Shown here: positions 24,640 through 35,060 of the stretch, piece after piece
Layout: each line of letters opens with the position of its first letter
Position numbering within the stretch: the stretch's first letter is position 1
From: Leptobrachium leishanense
Lineage: Eukaryota > Chordata > Amphibia > Anura > Megophryidae
NCBI GenBank assembly: GCA_009667805.1
Contig: CM019066.1
Coordinates: 115,496,190 to 115,560,189, forward strand
Direction of reading: 5' to 3'
Length of the DNA stretch: 64,000 nt
Program-made: the position numbers and the translations under genes
The notes under the pieces: model-generated
The model's database searches: none
What the model was told of the DNA's origin: nothing
Seen by the model: the letters and a program-made list of their open reading frames with translations, nothing else

Positions 24640-24730
24640 TTTAGCAGTTTCATGTTGTGTCGTTTTTTTTTTTGGGGGGTGCAAGTAGCTGGTCTTGCCT
24701 AGGGCGCAAAATAGTCTAGCACCGGCCCTG
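24640..24730. mobile_element. Right end of a CGGCCCTG-terminated element (fragment)
   Basis: Ends 'GTCTAGCACCGGCCCTG', resembling the terminus of the hAT-like element at 6216-7152. The remainder is missing; the hAT 3' fragment begins directly after it. Confidence 0.45.
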
Positions 24731-25901
24731 ACCGCATGGTCCACCCCTGCACTCTTCCACAATACCACAGAGGGGTTACTGTATGATGGCACTTGCTGGC
24801 CTGGCACCAAAGGCACAATATTTGGGTGCACTGCCACTGACGCCTGTATCAGATTCATATCCTCAGAGGGGTTACTGTGTGACGGCACTGTTGCCGACGC
24901 TAAAGGCCCAATTTTAGGCTAGGGTCAAACGAACGCATTTTTCGCAGCGAACGTCAAAATGTGCGTCCGAACGCATTGAGGTGTTTTTTCACGGAAAGCG
25001 CTTAAACGGTCATACGATGCGCATTTTTGTGCGTGATTTTTTACGGATCCAAACCAGGAAACTTTGGGTGTCTGGACGTTATGTTGGCCGGACATGAGCA
25101 GCGTCTGACGTCTCCTAATCATGCACACACGCCGCTATGCGGACGCAGCGCACTCTGTACGTCAGTACTAGCGGTTCAGCGTTCTCGAAAAAATGTGTTC
25201 ATTTTCCACTTGCGTTGCGCAGCCGGACTTTCGTGTGGCCGTACTTCGTATATTAGCCGTCATTGCGCGTCATTTGCTGCTAGTGCGGCCGTGATTAAGT
25301 GCGCCTAAACGCACGTTAAAAGTGCGCTAGTCTGACCCCAGCCTTAAAGCACCTATTGTTACTTTCATCCAAAGTCTGCATAAGTTTCACAATAATTTAG
25401 CCCAAAAAATCACAAAACTTTTTCTGCATATCCGAAAATGTCTCCTCTTTTCATACAGACTGCCGCCCCAAGCAGTTGTTTATGGATAGATTAAAGGAAA
25501 AGCATTTACCGTCATTTGAAATGTCATTTTTTGGTTTTTACATATTTCTATACATCTTAGAAATCCGCCACTTCACGGGCAGGTTATGGGGACCTCCTAG
25601 GCATGATATTTGAAGGAATTTTTCATTTTTATTTTTAACCCTTATTTCATGGAAAACTCACTGTCCCTTTAAAAACTTTTTTTTTTAACTTTTTGTCCTT
25701 GTTTCCTGTCCAGCAGGGCACTACCCGGACCCCCATACACCTTTTATGGCAAATATCCAGCATATATGCTCTCTTGGAGGGCACACTAAAAATCAAATTT
25801 TCAGCCTCATTGACTTGTATTTAGTTCGAGTTCGAATTCGAACATTTGGAAAGTTCGAGTTCGAATGCGAACCGAACTCGGGGGTGTTCGACTCATCCCT
25901 A
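24731..25901 (+). mobile_element. hAT transposon 3, 3'-terminal fragment
   Basis: In inverse orientation to hAT 1 and 2, this holds the 3'-UTR repeat units ('CAATACCACAGAGGGGTTAC'), the conserved 'GGCAGGTTATGGGGACCTCC' stretch, the GTTCGAGTTCGAA-rich subterminal region and the terminus GTTCGACTCATCCCTA. The transposase is absent. The piggyBac MITE at 24917-25343 lies inside it at a TTAA in the unit 'CCAATTTTAAAGCACC'. Confidence 0.8.
24917..25343 (+). mobile_element. piggyBac-type MITE, copy 4, inside hAT fragment
   Basis: A 427-bp copy running GGCTAGGGTCAAACGAACGC to GACCCCAGCC, flanked by TTTA (24913-24916) and TTAA (25344-25347). The undisturbed hAT sequence at 18460-18480 shows the empty site (inverted), confirming insertion into a TTAA. 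Confidence 0.9.
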
Positions 25902-27172
25902 AGCGATAGCATTGTCCATTTGTCACGTATAAAATGAGCAATACCATTGCTATTACTCACTTTCTCATTTCCCACGCTGGGAGCAAGATTAGTGTTTTTT
26001 ACATAGTCATATTATTCATAAAACACCATCCTCCAAAACACAAGGAAAATATTACTTTTTTTGTTAAAATTGGATATTTTCTGCAGTAACAGATTCTCAT
26101 TTCTCATTCTTTAACAAGAATTCCCTATAGAATATATAACCACAAAGGTTTGGATGATAAAATGGGAAAAAATTATTTTACATTCTGTAACTGATTGAAA
26201 TCTGACAAATGAATCACACAGTATCTGCCTGGTTAGATATACCCGTATCTGCACTATTAAATAACCTAAAATATGATTTCATTTCACTAAATTCCAAAAA
26301 AAGACCATCAAAATATTCAGCTCCGGACCCATAGAGATCTTAATCCGGCCCTGGCTGTGTGAATGTGTGGTGTCTTTTCATTATGAGTGTGTCCTGTGCA
26401 AATGAGTGCTATATGATATGAGAGGTTTATAGCTGTGGAGCCCAGGAGCCAATGCCTGCGGCATTGCCACTGCTAGTATTGAGTTGCCCTGCGCTTCGTT
26501 CTTGGGTCAGGTGCTTACAAAATGCCTAGCCTGGAATAGTTGCACTAAAACAGATGGTAAGGAAAATCTGCAGTAGCTAATTTTTATACCATCTCCTCCA
26601 TTTCAGAGGCAACAATGGAATAGGGACCTTAGGTTTGGTTACATTTACACCAGCTTTGGGATAGAGCCCATAGACTTTGAAGCTAGTTTGGCATTTAAAA
26701 TATCAGTTTCGATGATTTTAAATTAAAACAGATTTATATTTTTTCTGATCATAAAGGATAAACATAGCATTATTATATATGGATACATTATGTTATTGTA
26801 TGACCTAATCATTCTGTACTTTATTTTAAATATATTAAACTCTTCCAAAGCTATTTTGATTATTTTGTTTATTGGATATGAGTGGGATATTTTCTCTGTA
26901 TATGCGTGGGTTTGAGAGGCCATATGTTGTATATTCTATACCAGATATAGGCATTTCAAGGATACCAGCAGTCTTAATCACAGGAAGATGATGAGCCAGG
27001 CTCTGCTTGCGAGCGAAAACAATAGCAAATTAAATATCTATGCGGCGCATCAACAGCTTTAAACCTCTGCCATTTCAGTCCTATGGGAACACGGTTTCGG
27101 ATTGCTGACACGTTGAATGTTGCAGTGAACTTGTGTCAGGCAGTTCTTCAAAAAATTTTTTTGTTTTTATAG
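25902..27172. other. AT-rich unassigned DNA preceding the candidate exon
   Basis: A transposon-end-like 'TCCGGCCCTG' sits near 26343-26352. Nothing else is recognised. A T-rich tract ending in TTTTTATAG at 27161-27172 would serve as a splice acceptor for the exon that follows. Confidence 0.4.
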
Positions 27173-27245
27173 CCAACGAACCAGCCTTTACCTGTTTAAT
27201 GATACATCCTTGATCAACAGCAGAAAAGAACCTTCAACCTTCAAC

Positions 27246-27389
27246 ATGAAAAGCGTAAGAAGCAGAGCAAAGAATATGATTGTCATCCTCGTAGCCTGCT
27301 GTGTTATCTCCTACCTGGAGGCTTTCTACAAACGCTTTCTGCTTCAGCAGGAACTCCAGCTGTTTAGCAAAATTTATGGAAAGAGGTGA
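27246..27389 (+). CDS. Possible host exon: small secreted/type II N-terminus ending GKR
   Basis: Not recognised. A 47-codon ORF begins at an ATG with A at -3. Residues 1-10 are basic (KSVRSRAKN) and residues 11-24 are hydrophobic (MIVILVACCVISYL), fitting a signal peptide or signal anchor. Lys-Arg follows at 29-30, then 14 residues (FLLQQELQLFSKIY), then Gly-Lys-Arg and TGA. KR...GKR-stop is the layout of an amidated peptide precursor. Alternatively, the AG/GTGACA at 27384-27391 is a splice donor and the ORF is the first coding exon of a longer type II membrane or secreted protein. A polypyrimidine tract plus AG at 27171-27172 would give an exon of about 213 bp. The segment is less AT-rich than its surroundings and is not repeated elsewhere in the window. 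Coding status is plausible; identity is open. Confidence 0.45.
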   Translation: MKSVRSRAKNMIVILVACCVISYLEAFYKRFLLQQELQLFSKIYGKR

Positions 27390-27722
27390 CAAGTCATTGT
27401 GTGAAAAAAATCTGTATTTACCATAGTCTACTGATATTACATAAGCCTATTTCTATATGTGTGTTTAAAAAGAAGGGATTGCAGGTATGAATAAAATTAC
27501 AGTTCACTTCATTACTTTGTATAGAAGAGAAAATGCCACACAGGGAAAAATAATTTCCTAAATATCTAAACTATAAAAATTATCATTTTATGACAAAGGA
27601 AGAAATATCTCTACATTTTCTTGCACGCAAAATCTGGAGGGAAAATGACATTTATTGAAACCCCTATACAGCATGTGCAAGCCTTTCTATTGGTGGAATG
27701 ATGCTGTTAGTTCCCTTTAGTG
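27390..27722. other. Unassigned DNA (possible intron)
   Basis: No terminal repeats, tandem repeats or coding signal seen. Confidence 0.4.
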
Positions 27723-28189
27723 CCGGGGTCAGCAACCTTGGCTTTCCAGATATGAAGCCTTCTAAGTGCAATCCTTCCAAGTGAGGCACTTAGAAATATT
27801 CTGGTGAGTGATTTTGATTTTTGTTTCAAACAGATCTTTTCTATTCATCTGAAGGTTTTAAGTTAGTTCTGGTGAGTAAATTAGGTTAGGCTGGTGACTC
27901 AATTTTCTTACTGATTAGCACAAAGTTGATAATCAATTGGGTGCTATTTGCTAAGAGGTTAAGCTTGTCCATGCCTTGCTGGGGGAGGTGTTCTTAGGTG
28001 ACTATATAAAGATTGGGGATATTAGGTTGTCTAATAGAGCTTGTGAAGCCTTCTAAATGCAATCCTTCCAAGTGAGGCACTTAGGGATATTCTGGAGATA
28101 CTCTGGAGGTAGTCTGAGGTTAGACAGGAGGTAGAAAACCTACAAAAAGGTAAGATTTGCTTGTTTTAAATCCATTCTTTCATTTTATA

Positions 28190-29111
28190 ATGGCAGGCTT
28201 GGTCCAGTGTAATAGCTGTCAGGCATTTGTTTTTAGATCAAATTTTTGGGAAGTTTAGAGTGTACCTGATATGTAGGCAGTTCTCTTTATTGCAGCAGGA
28301 AATTGCCTGTTTGAAGTCTGAGATTTGTAAATTATCTGTTAGACAAACTCAGGCTATGATTGTTATAAAGCCACTGCCACAGAGGCCTCCTAGGAGCGGC
28401 AGATGGACTACTGTAGGATCTGGTAGACTTAGAGTTGTGGATAGAAAGCATGTCCCACAGTCTGTGGCTCTTCTTAATTGTTTTGAGGCACTTTCAGAGT
28501 GTAGTGGTAAGACGGAAGTAGGCTCAGACACCAAAGTTGAGGAACCACCATCCCCTATACCTAAGGTATGCAAGACTGCAACCAAGGACAAAAATGAAAA
28601 GGTGGGACTTGATAAAAGGCAATTGTTGCTGGGTGATTCTATCATAAGAGGTGTTGAGCTGGAGAGTAGCGGTTTGGTGAGATGTCTTCCTGGGGCTACT
28701 GCTCGTAGAGACAAGAGACGTATTCTCAATATTGTCAAACAGGCCAAGCAGGAAGGGGAAGTGGACGTTCTAGTCCATCTAGGGACAAATGACTTGGCTA
28801 GCAATGAGGATTCTGAGATTAAGGAAGATTTTTGTGTTCTTGGAGGTGAAATACAGCAGATTGCGTCCACTGTGTCATTCTCTGAAGTTTTGCCTGTGCA
28901 TAACATTCAAGATAGGCAGATGCGCACTAGGGAATTTAATTTGTAGCTTCGAGAATGGTGTCGGGAGCAAGGATTTGGCTTTGCGTCGCATGACAGCTCT
29001 AATTGGAGCAGAAAGGAACTGTATAAAAAAGATGGCTTGCATCTTTCTCATAGGGGAACATATGTTCTCAGTGAAAAGTTCAAAGGTTTCACAAAGGAAT
29101 ATTTAAACTAG
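28190..29111 (+). pseudogene. CR1 ORF1 with SGNH esterase domain, broken
   Basis: CR1-clade ORF1 proteins may carry an SGNH/GDSL-type esterase domain after an N-terminal nucleic-acid-binding region. The ATG at 28190 starts MAGLVQCNSCQAFVF, a Cys-x2-Cys motif. A frame change follows near 28245, then a Pro/Lys-rich linker. The esterase part shows LLLGDSIIRG (catalytic Ser block) near 28623, HLGTNDLAS (Asn block) near 28776 and DGLHLSH (Asp/His block) near 29031. A TAG replaces a Trp codon near 28945. The stop is at 29109-29111. Confidence 0.88.
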
Positions 29112-29172
29112 GAGGGGGGACAAAAGGGGAAAAAACAATCTGCCCGATTGTCCCCCAAAACGAAATCTGAGG

Positions 29173-32100
29173 GTGCAAGCAACATGCGGGGTAAAAAATG
29201 ACAAGCTCAGAGTCGTGTCTATAAATGCTCGCAGTTTAGTCAATAAAATCAATGAACTGGAGTCAATGATGGCAGCTGAAAAAGTAGATTTAGCGGCGGT
29301 TACTGAGACATGGTTCAGTGAGAAAAATAACTGGGACATAACAATACCGGGGTACTCTTTATATAGAAAAGACAGAGAAGGTAGGAAAGGAGGAGGAGTG
29401 GCCCTGTATGTGAAAAACAACATAAAAACGAACCAAATAAAAGTGAGCGAGGTGAACATAGAGTCAGTTTGGGTTGCGCTAACATTTGGCAATCATACAG
29501 TAGCTCGTGTAGGTGTGATCTATAGACCCCCTGGACAAGTAGAAGAGCTAGATACTCTGCTGTTTGAGGAAATAGCCAAAATGACAATGAAGGGGGAAGT
29601 TATTATCATGGGGGACTTTAATCTTCCTGATGTGAACTGGAAAACCAAAATAGCTGGGTGCACCAGGAGTACAAATATTCTAATAGGCTAATTCACCTCA
29701 CCCGCCGCTCTGTCTCTGCTGCTCCCCTCTGCGAGTCCCTTCACTGGCTCCCCATCCACTGCAGAATTAAGTACAAAATCCTTATCCTTACCTACAAAAC
29801 CCTCACTAACTCAGTTCCCCACTACCTGTCCTCACTAATCACCAAATACACCCCAGCCCGCTCCCTAAGGTCAAACAGTGACCTGCGCCTAGCTTCTCCC
29901 CGCATCACCTCTTCCCATGATAGACTGCAGGATTTCTCACGCGCAGCCCCCACTCTCTGGAACGCTCTCCCTCGTACTGTCAGAATTTCCCCTAACTTCT
30001 CTTCCTTCAAACGCTCCCTGAAAACATTCCTATTTAGGGAAGCCTACCACCCAACTCACTGACGCAACCATCAATCACTCTCACCTTACAGTCCTCTCCT
30101 CCTGTTTCCAACCCCAACCCTCCCAGATTGTGAGTTCCTACGGGAATAGGAACTCATCTCCTCCTGTACTGTTTGTCAAATGTTGTTCAATGTATTGTAA
30201 CCCTGTCTATACTGTGCTTATTGTACAGCGCTGCGGAATATGCTGGCGCTTTATAAATAAAGAATAATACTAATAATAATAAACTCCCTACTGGGATTAT
30301 CTCTAACACAAGTAGCAGAGGAGCCGACCCGTAAAAAGGCCATATTGGATTTAATCCTCACAAATGGAGGTTTGGTATCAGACGTTGTTTATAGGTGAAA
30401 ATTTGGGATCTAGTGATCACCAGTCAGTGTGGTTTAATATAAGAACAGGGAAGGAGCCGTACCACACAAAAACAAAAGTTTTAGACTTTAAAAAAACAGA
30501 TTTTTCTAAAATGAGATTTTGTGTGAATGAGTCATTATCAGACTGGAGGAGTTTAATGGGAGTCCAGGAGAAATGGGATTATTTAAAGGAGGCATTATTG
30601 AAGGCCACAGGCAATTGCATTCGGCTTGTTAGCAAAAACAAAAAAGGGAAGAAACCACTGTGGTACTCTGCAGAAGTGGCCAAAATAGTGAAGAACAAAA
30701 AGATAGCATTCAATAATTATAAAAAAACTCAGAGTGAAGAAGATAGGCAAACCTATAAGATTAGGTAGAAAGAGGCAAAGCAATTTATAAGAGCTTCCAA
30801 GGCACACGCATAAGAGAAAATAGCTCAGTCAGTAAAAAAGGGGAACAAAACATTTTTTAGATACATAAACGAGAAAAGAAAAGTAAAACAAGGATTAGTT
30901 AGATAAAAAACAAAGGAAGGAAGGTATGTAGAAGAGGATAAATGTCTCGCTGACTGCCTCAATGAATATTTTTGTTCAGTCTTTGCAGAAGAAAAGGAAG
31001 GAAAGGGACCTCAGTTAGGAGGAAACACTAAAGAGACATTTACATATGAGTTTACAGAGGAGGAGGTTCTACAGCAGCTGTCTAAAGTAAAGACAAATAA
31101 GTCAATGGGGTCTGATGGGATCCACCCTAAGTTATTATAAGAGCTCAGTGGTGTAATAGCAAAACCGTTAACAGATTTATTTAACCAATCCTTGTTAACG
31201 GGAGTCGTCCCAGAAGACTGGAAATTAGCAAATGTTGTGCCCATTTACAAGAAGGGTAGTAGGGAGGAATTGGGGAACTATAGGCCAGTTAGTCTTATGT
31301 CAGTAGTGGGGAAATTAATGGAAACCATGTTAAAGGAAAGGATTGTTGAACATCTAAAAACACATAGATTACAGGATGAGAAGCAACATGGGTTTACCTC
31401 AGGGAGATCATGCCAAACTAATCTTAATGATTTTTTTGATTGGGTAACAAAAATAATAGACAAAGGTGGTGCAGTAGACATTGCTTATTTAGATTTCAGT
31501 AAGGTTTTTGATACTGTTCCGCATAGAAGGCTTATCAATAAATTGCAATCTTTGAGCTTGGATTCCAATATTGTTGAATGGATTAGGCAGTGGCTGAGTG
31601 ACAGGCAACAGAGGGTTGTGGTAAGTGGAGTTTATTAGGCGCAAGGTCTTGTTACCAGTGGGGTACCTCAGGGGTCAGTGCTTGGACCCATTCTCTTTAA
31701 TATTTTTATTAGTGATTTTGCAGAAGGTATTAATGGTAAAGTATGTCTTTTTGCTGTTGACACAAAGATTTGCAACAGGGTTGATGTTCCTGGAGGGATC
31801 AGCCAAATGACAAATGATTTAGGTAAGCTAAAAAAATGGTCGGAGCTGTGGCAATTGAGTTTTAATGTGGATAAGTGCAAGATAATGTACCTGGGGCGTA
31901 AAAACCCAAGGGATGAATATAGAATATTTGATACAGTCCTAACCTCAACATCTGAGGAAAGGGATTTAGGGGTTATTATTGCAGAGGATCTAAGGGTAAG
32001 TAGTCATTGTAATAGAGCAGCAGGAAATGCTAGCAGAATGCTTGGTTGTGTAGGGAGAGGTATTAGCAGTAGGAAAAGGGAAGTGCTCATGCCACTGTAC

Positions 32101-32559
32101 AGAGCACTGGTGAGACCTCACTTGGAGTACTGTGTGCAGTATTGGAGACCGTATCTCCAGAAGGATATAGACATCTTAGAGAAAGTTCAGAGAAGGGCTA
32201 CTAAAATGGTGTACGGCTTGAAGGAGAAAAGTTACCAGGAAAGGCTTGATGATCTTAACATGTATAGCTTGGAAAAAAGACGAGACAGAGGAGATATGAT
32301 AGAAACATTTAAATATGTAAAGGGAATCCACAAGGTAGAGGAAGGGAGTATATTTAAAAGGATACAAAGTAGCTAAACAAGAGGACATAGTCTTAGATTA
32401 GAGGGGCAAAGGTTTAAAAGTAACATCAGGAAGCATTATTTTACTGAGAGGGTGGTGGATACATGGAACAGCCTTCCAGTTGAAGTGGTAGAGGCCAAAA
32501 CAGTGATTGAATTTAAGCAGGCATGGGATAGGCATAAGGCTATCCTAAACAAAAGATAA
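29173..32559 (+). pseudogene. CR1 ORF2 endonuclease/reverse transcriptase, broken
   Basis: The endonuclease (APE type) occupies the first part: INARSLVNK, VTETWFS, YRPPG and GDFNLPDVNW, then after an insertion (29683-30280) SSDHQSVWF near 30410. RT follows with IHPKLL, VVPIYKKG, NYRPVSL, AYLDFSKVFDTVPH and SGVPQGSVLGP. The catalytic box reads FAVD (31750-31761) where the family has FADD, so one catalytic Asp is lost. In-frame stops occur at least near 30766, 31136, 31636 and 32374. The C-terminal tail continues to TAA at 32557-32559. The true start is unclear because no ATG precedes the endonuclease in frame. Confidence 0.9.
29683..30280 (+). mobile_element. L2-type LINE 3' end inserted in CR1 ORF2
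   Basis: The intact CR1 sequence in copy 2 reads 'AATATTCTAAACTCCC' here (44161); in copy 1 598 bp separate 'ATATTCTA' from 'AACTCCC'. The insert encodes the C-terminal end of an L2-like RT (ESLHWLPI, YKILILTYK, PHYLSSLI, LWNALP, FKRSLKTFLF), stopping at 30060-30062. It ends 'TACAGCGCTGCGGAATATGC...TTTATAAATAAAGAATAAT' with a (TAA)n tail. Confidence 0.88.
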
Positions 32560-32695
32560 ATCCATGTAAAGTATCCATGTAATTGGGCAGACTAGATGGG
32601 CCGAAAGGTTCTTATCTGCCAACATTTTCTGTTTCTATGTTTCTATGTTTCTATGTTTTGGAACTATAACTCCCTTGATGCTTAGCTACTTATTC

Positions 32696-33193
32696 AGACC
32701 TGCCAACTATTGGTAGATCTAGAACAGGTAAGGGCTGGAGCATGAACGTGATATGATTCATGTCATTGTCATGGCCATGTCCCCCAAAAAATGCTATGTT
32801 GCATACGCAGCAGGGTGGCCAGTTGCCCTGACAATCAGTCTTCAACATACCTGATTTTAACTCTTAAAGTTCCACAAGTTCCATTTAACAGGTGTGCACA
32901 ATGCATTTCCCTCAGGCCTCACGAAAACTGAGTGACAGTCTTGGGTGATCGGAAGGTCTGAGGGAAATTCATGTGTCACGTGTTCGGGCTATCAGGGTTA
33001 TTCAGAGAGAGGTGTAAACCGGGAGAATGACTGGATAAGTGAAAATTCTACGTCAAAATAGCCAAACCAAAAAAATTCTCCCATTTATCTCACTTTGTAA
33101 ATCACCTGTTTTGACCTAGAATTTTCACTTCTCCAGTCATTCTCCTGGTTTTCACCTCTCTCTGAATAACCCTGATAGTGACTTGGCAGGTCT
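32696..33193. mobile_element. CAGACCTGCCAA-terminated element
   Basis: Starts CAGACCTGCCAACTATTGG and ends TGACTTGGCAGGTCTG, a short TIR. It lies between two pieces of the palindromic MITE. The flanks (CTTATT, CTCATT) suggest a short duplication but do not fix its length. It contains the 182-bp MITE at 32993. No protein is seen. Confidence 0.6.
32993..33174. mobile_element. Family C MITE, copy 1 (CAGGGTTATTCAGAGAG)
   Basis: 182 bp from CAGGGTTATTCAGAGAGAGG to CTCTCTGAATAACCCTG. The inverted arms include 'GAGAATGACTGGA' and 'GAAAATTCTACGTCAAAAT'. The ends match family B, suggesting shared mobilisation. Flanks read CTA-T and A-TAG, compatible with a TA duplication if the element starts TCAGGG. 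Confidence 0.8.
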
Positions 33194-33267
33194 GCTCATT
33201 AGATTGACAGTGACTCATGGGAAATGTAGTTCTGTAATAACTGGAGTGCCAAGGCTGCTGATCCCTT

Positions 33268-33812
33268 CAGTTGTTAGGGAAAGCAATGACCATTTCTACT
33301 GGCGCCATAGTATAATATATGAATCTTAATTAACTAGAAATGGTGAAGGAAACTTGCGTGTACAACCAAAACCACCGATTTTTATCTTATTTTTATCTTA
33401 TTTTATATACTGTACAATTTCAGAACTATGAACAGGCGCATTTCTCTGCCATAGATGGTGCATTGTGGGTTCACTACTGGACCCTGATTGCTGTAAATGA
33501 AAATAAAGGGTATTCACACAAGCCAGCACCTGTCCTGTTTTCCGCTAGAAGCAAAAAAACAGATTCCTCCAGCGCTGTTTAAATGGTGCACTTGTGCTAC
33601 CACATTTATATAGAAAAAGAACACAAAACAAACGTTTCGGGGACACAGCCCCTTCCTCAGTGTATAGTGCCCTAGATAATACATAGAATGAACATCCTTA
33701 CATACACAGAGTTTCAAGGGTACAGTGGATCAGACAATACATGTCACACATGAAAAAGATAATAAATAATTATATACTGACATGATCTGGAATGGAGAAG
33801 AAGCGCTGGAGG
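33268..33812. other. Unassigned repeat-like DNA with 'GAGGAAG-hairpin-CGAAACG' motif
   Basis: CCTCCAGCGCT (33566-33576) recurs inverted as AGCGCTGGAGG near 33802-33812, so the interval may be a small inverted-terminus element. On the minus strand near 33658-33628 it reads CTGAGGAAGGGGC, loop, CCCCGAAACG, a 4-bp GGGG/CCCC stem between two purine-rich strands. Confidence 0.4.
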
Positions 33813-33814
33813 TA

Positions 33815-35060
33815 CACTATTTTTCCAAAAGTATTCACCCACCTGCCTTGACTCGCATATGAACTTAAGTGACATCCCATTCCTAATCCATAGGGCTCAA
33901 TATGACGTCGGTCCACCCTTTGCAGCTATAACAGCTTCAACTCTTCTGGGAAGGCTGTCCACAAGGTTTAGGAATGTGTTTATGAGAATATTTGACCATT
34001 CTTTCAGAAGCCCATTTTTGAGGTCACACACTGATGTTGGACGAGAAGGCCTGGCTCTCAGTCTCCACTCTAATTCATCCGAAAGGTGTTCTATCGGGTT
34101 GAGGTCAGGACTCTGTGCAGGCCAGTCAAGTTCATCGAAACCAGACTCTGTCATCCATGTCGTTATGGACCTTGCTTTGTGCACTGGGGCACAGTCATGT
34201 TGGAAGAGGAAGGAGCCAGCTCCAAACTGTTCCCACAAATTTGTCAGCATGGAATTGTCCAAAATGTCTTGGTATGCTGAAGCATTCAGAGTTCCTTTCA
34301 CTGGAACTATGGGGCCAAGCCCAGCTCCTGAAAAACAACCCCACACCATAATCCCCCCTCCACCAAACTTTACACTTCGCACAATGCAGTCAGACAAGTA
34401 CCGTTCTCCTGGCAACCGCAAACCCAGACTCATCCATCAGATTGCCAGATGGAGAAGGCGATTCGTCACTCCAGAGAACGCGTCTCCACTGCTCTAGAGT
34501 CCAGTGGCAGCGTGCTTTACACCACTGCATCCGATGCTTTGCATTGCACTTGATGATGTATGGCTTGGATGCAGCTGCTCGGCCATGGAAACCCATTCCA
34601 TGAAGCTCTCTGCGCACTGTTCTTCAGCTAACCTGAAGGCCACATGAAGTTTGGAGGTCTGTAGCGATTGACTGTGCAGAAAGTTGGTGACTTCTTTGCA
34701 CTATGCGCCTCAGCATCCACTGACCCTGCTCCGTCAGTATACGTGTCCTACCACTTCGTGGCTGTGTTGCTGTCGTTCCCAAACACTTCCACGTTCTTAT
34801 AATACAGCTGACAGCTGACTGTGGAATATTTAGGAGCGAGGAAATTTCACGACTGGATTTGTTGCACAGGTGGCATCCTATCACAGTTCCACGCTGGAAT
34901 TCACTGAGCTCCTGAGAGCGACCCGTTCTTTCACAAATGTTTGTAAAAACAGTCTGCATGCCTAGGGGCTTGATTTTATACACCTGTGGCCATGGAAGTG
35001 ATTGGAACACCTAAATCTGATTATTTGGATGGGTGAGCAAATACCTTTGGCAATATAGTG
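33815..35060 (-). mobile_element. Tc1/mariner element 2
   Basis: Begins CACTATTTTTCCAAAAGTATT and ends with the inverted CAAATACCTTTGGCAATATAGTG. A TA precedes it (33813-33814); the partner after 35060 has mutated to TT. About 1.25 kb, shorter TIRs than Tc1 element 1, hence a different Tc1 family. The transposase is on the minus strand. Confidence 0.9.
33897..34959 (-). pseudogene. Tc1 transposase 2, one stop and one frameshift
   Basis: The start is taken at the Met of MQTVFTNICERTG. The paired HTH region reads LSEFQRGTVIGC...SREISSLLNIPQSAVS, followed by GRTRILTEQ. A TAG-type stop lies near 34625 after LQVS. The first Asp sits in WSDES near 34460, where the frame also shifts. The second Asp lies in [10 protein letters not shown] and the Glu in NPIEHL, with exactly 34 residues between them, the D34E spacing of Tc1. 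The C-terminus AAKGGPTSY and stop at 33897 are intact. Among transposases here it is the least damaged, but still not functional. Confidence 0.9.

Larger units (their letters stand above)
27755..32655 (+). mobile_element. CR1 LINE copy 1, near full length
   Basis: The 5' region has two copies of a 'CTTCCAAGTGAGGCACTTAG' motif (near 27770 and 28062). Two ORFs follow, then the 3' end 'GACTAGATGGGCCGAAAGG...TTTCTATGTTTCTATG' with short 8-bp terminal repeats typical of CR1. Both ORFs are decayed and an L2 tail interrupts ORF2. Confidence 0.92.
27723..33267. mobile_element. Palindromic CAGGGGTCAGCAACC-type MITE, split twice
   Basis: The left piece (27723-~27754) reads GGGGTCAGCAACCTTGGC. A middle piece (~32656-32695) reads 'TTTTGGAACTATAACTCCC', and the right piece (~33194-33267) reads ACTCATGGGAAATGTAG...GCCAAGGCTGCTGATCCC. 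Put side by side they correspond to the intact 136-bp copy at 40374-40509. CR1 copy 1 and the element at 32696-33193 are the two inserts. Confidence 0.7.

Noticed and set aside
33641..33660. Canonical hammerhead ribozyme
   Set aside because: An extra A lies between CTGAGGA and the GGGG/CCCC stem, and a convincing stem III and cleavage triplet were not found; kept only as a hammerhead-like motif.
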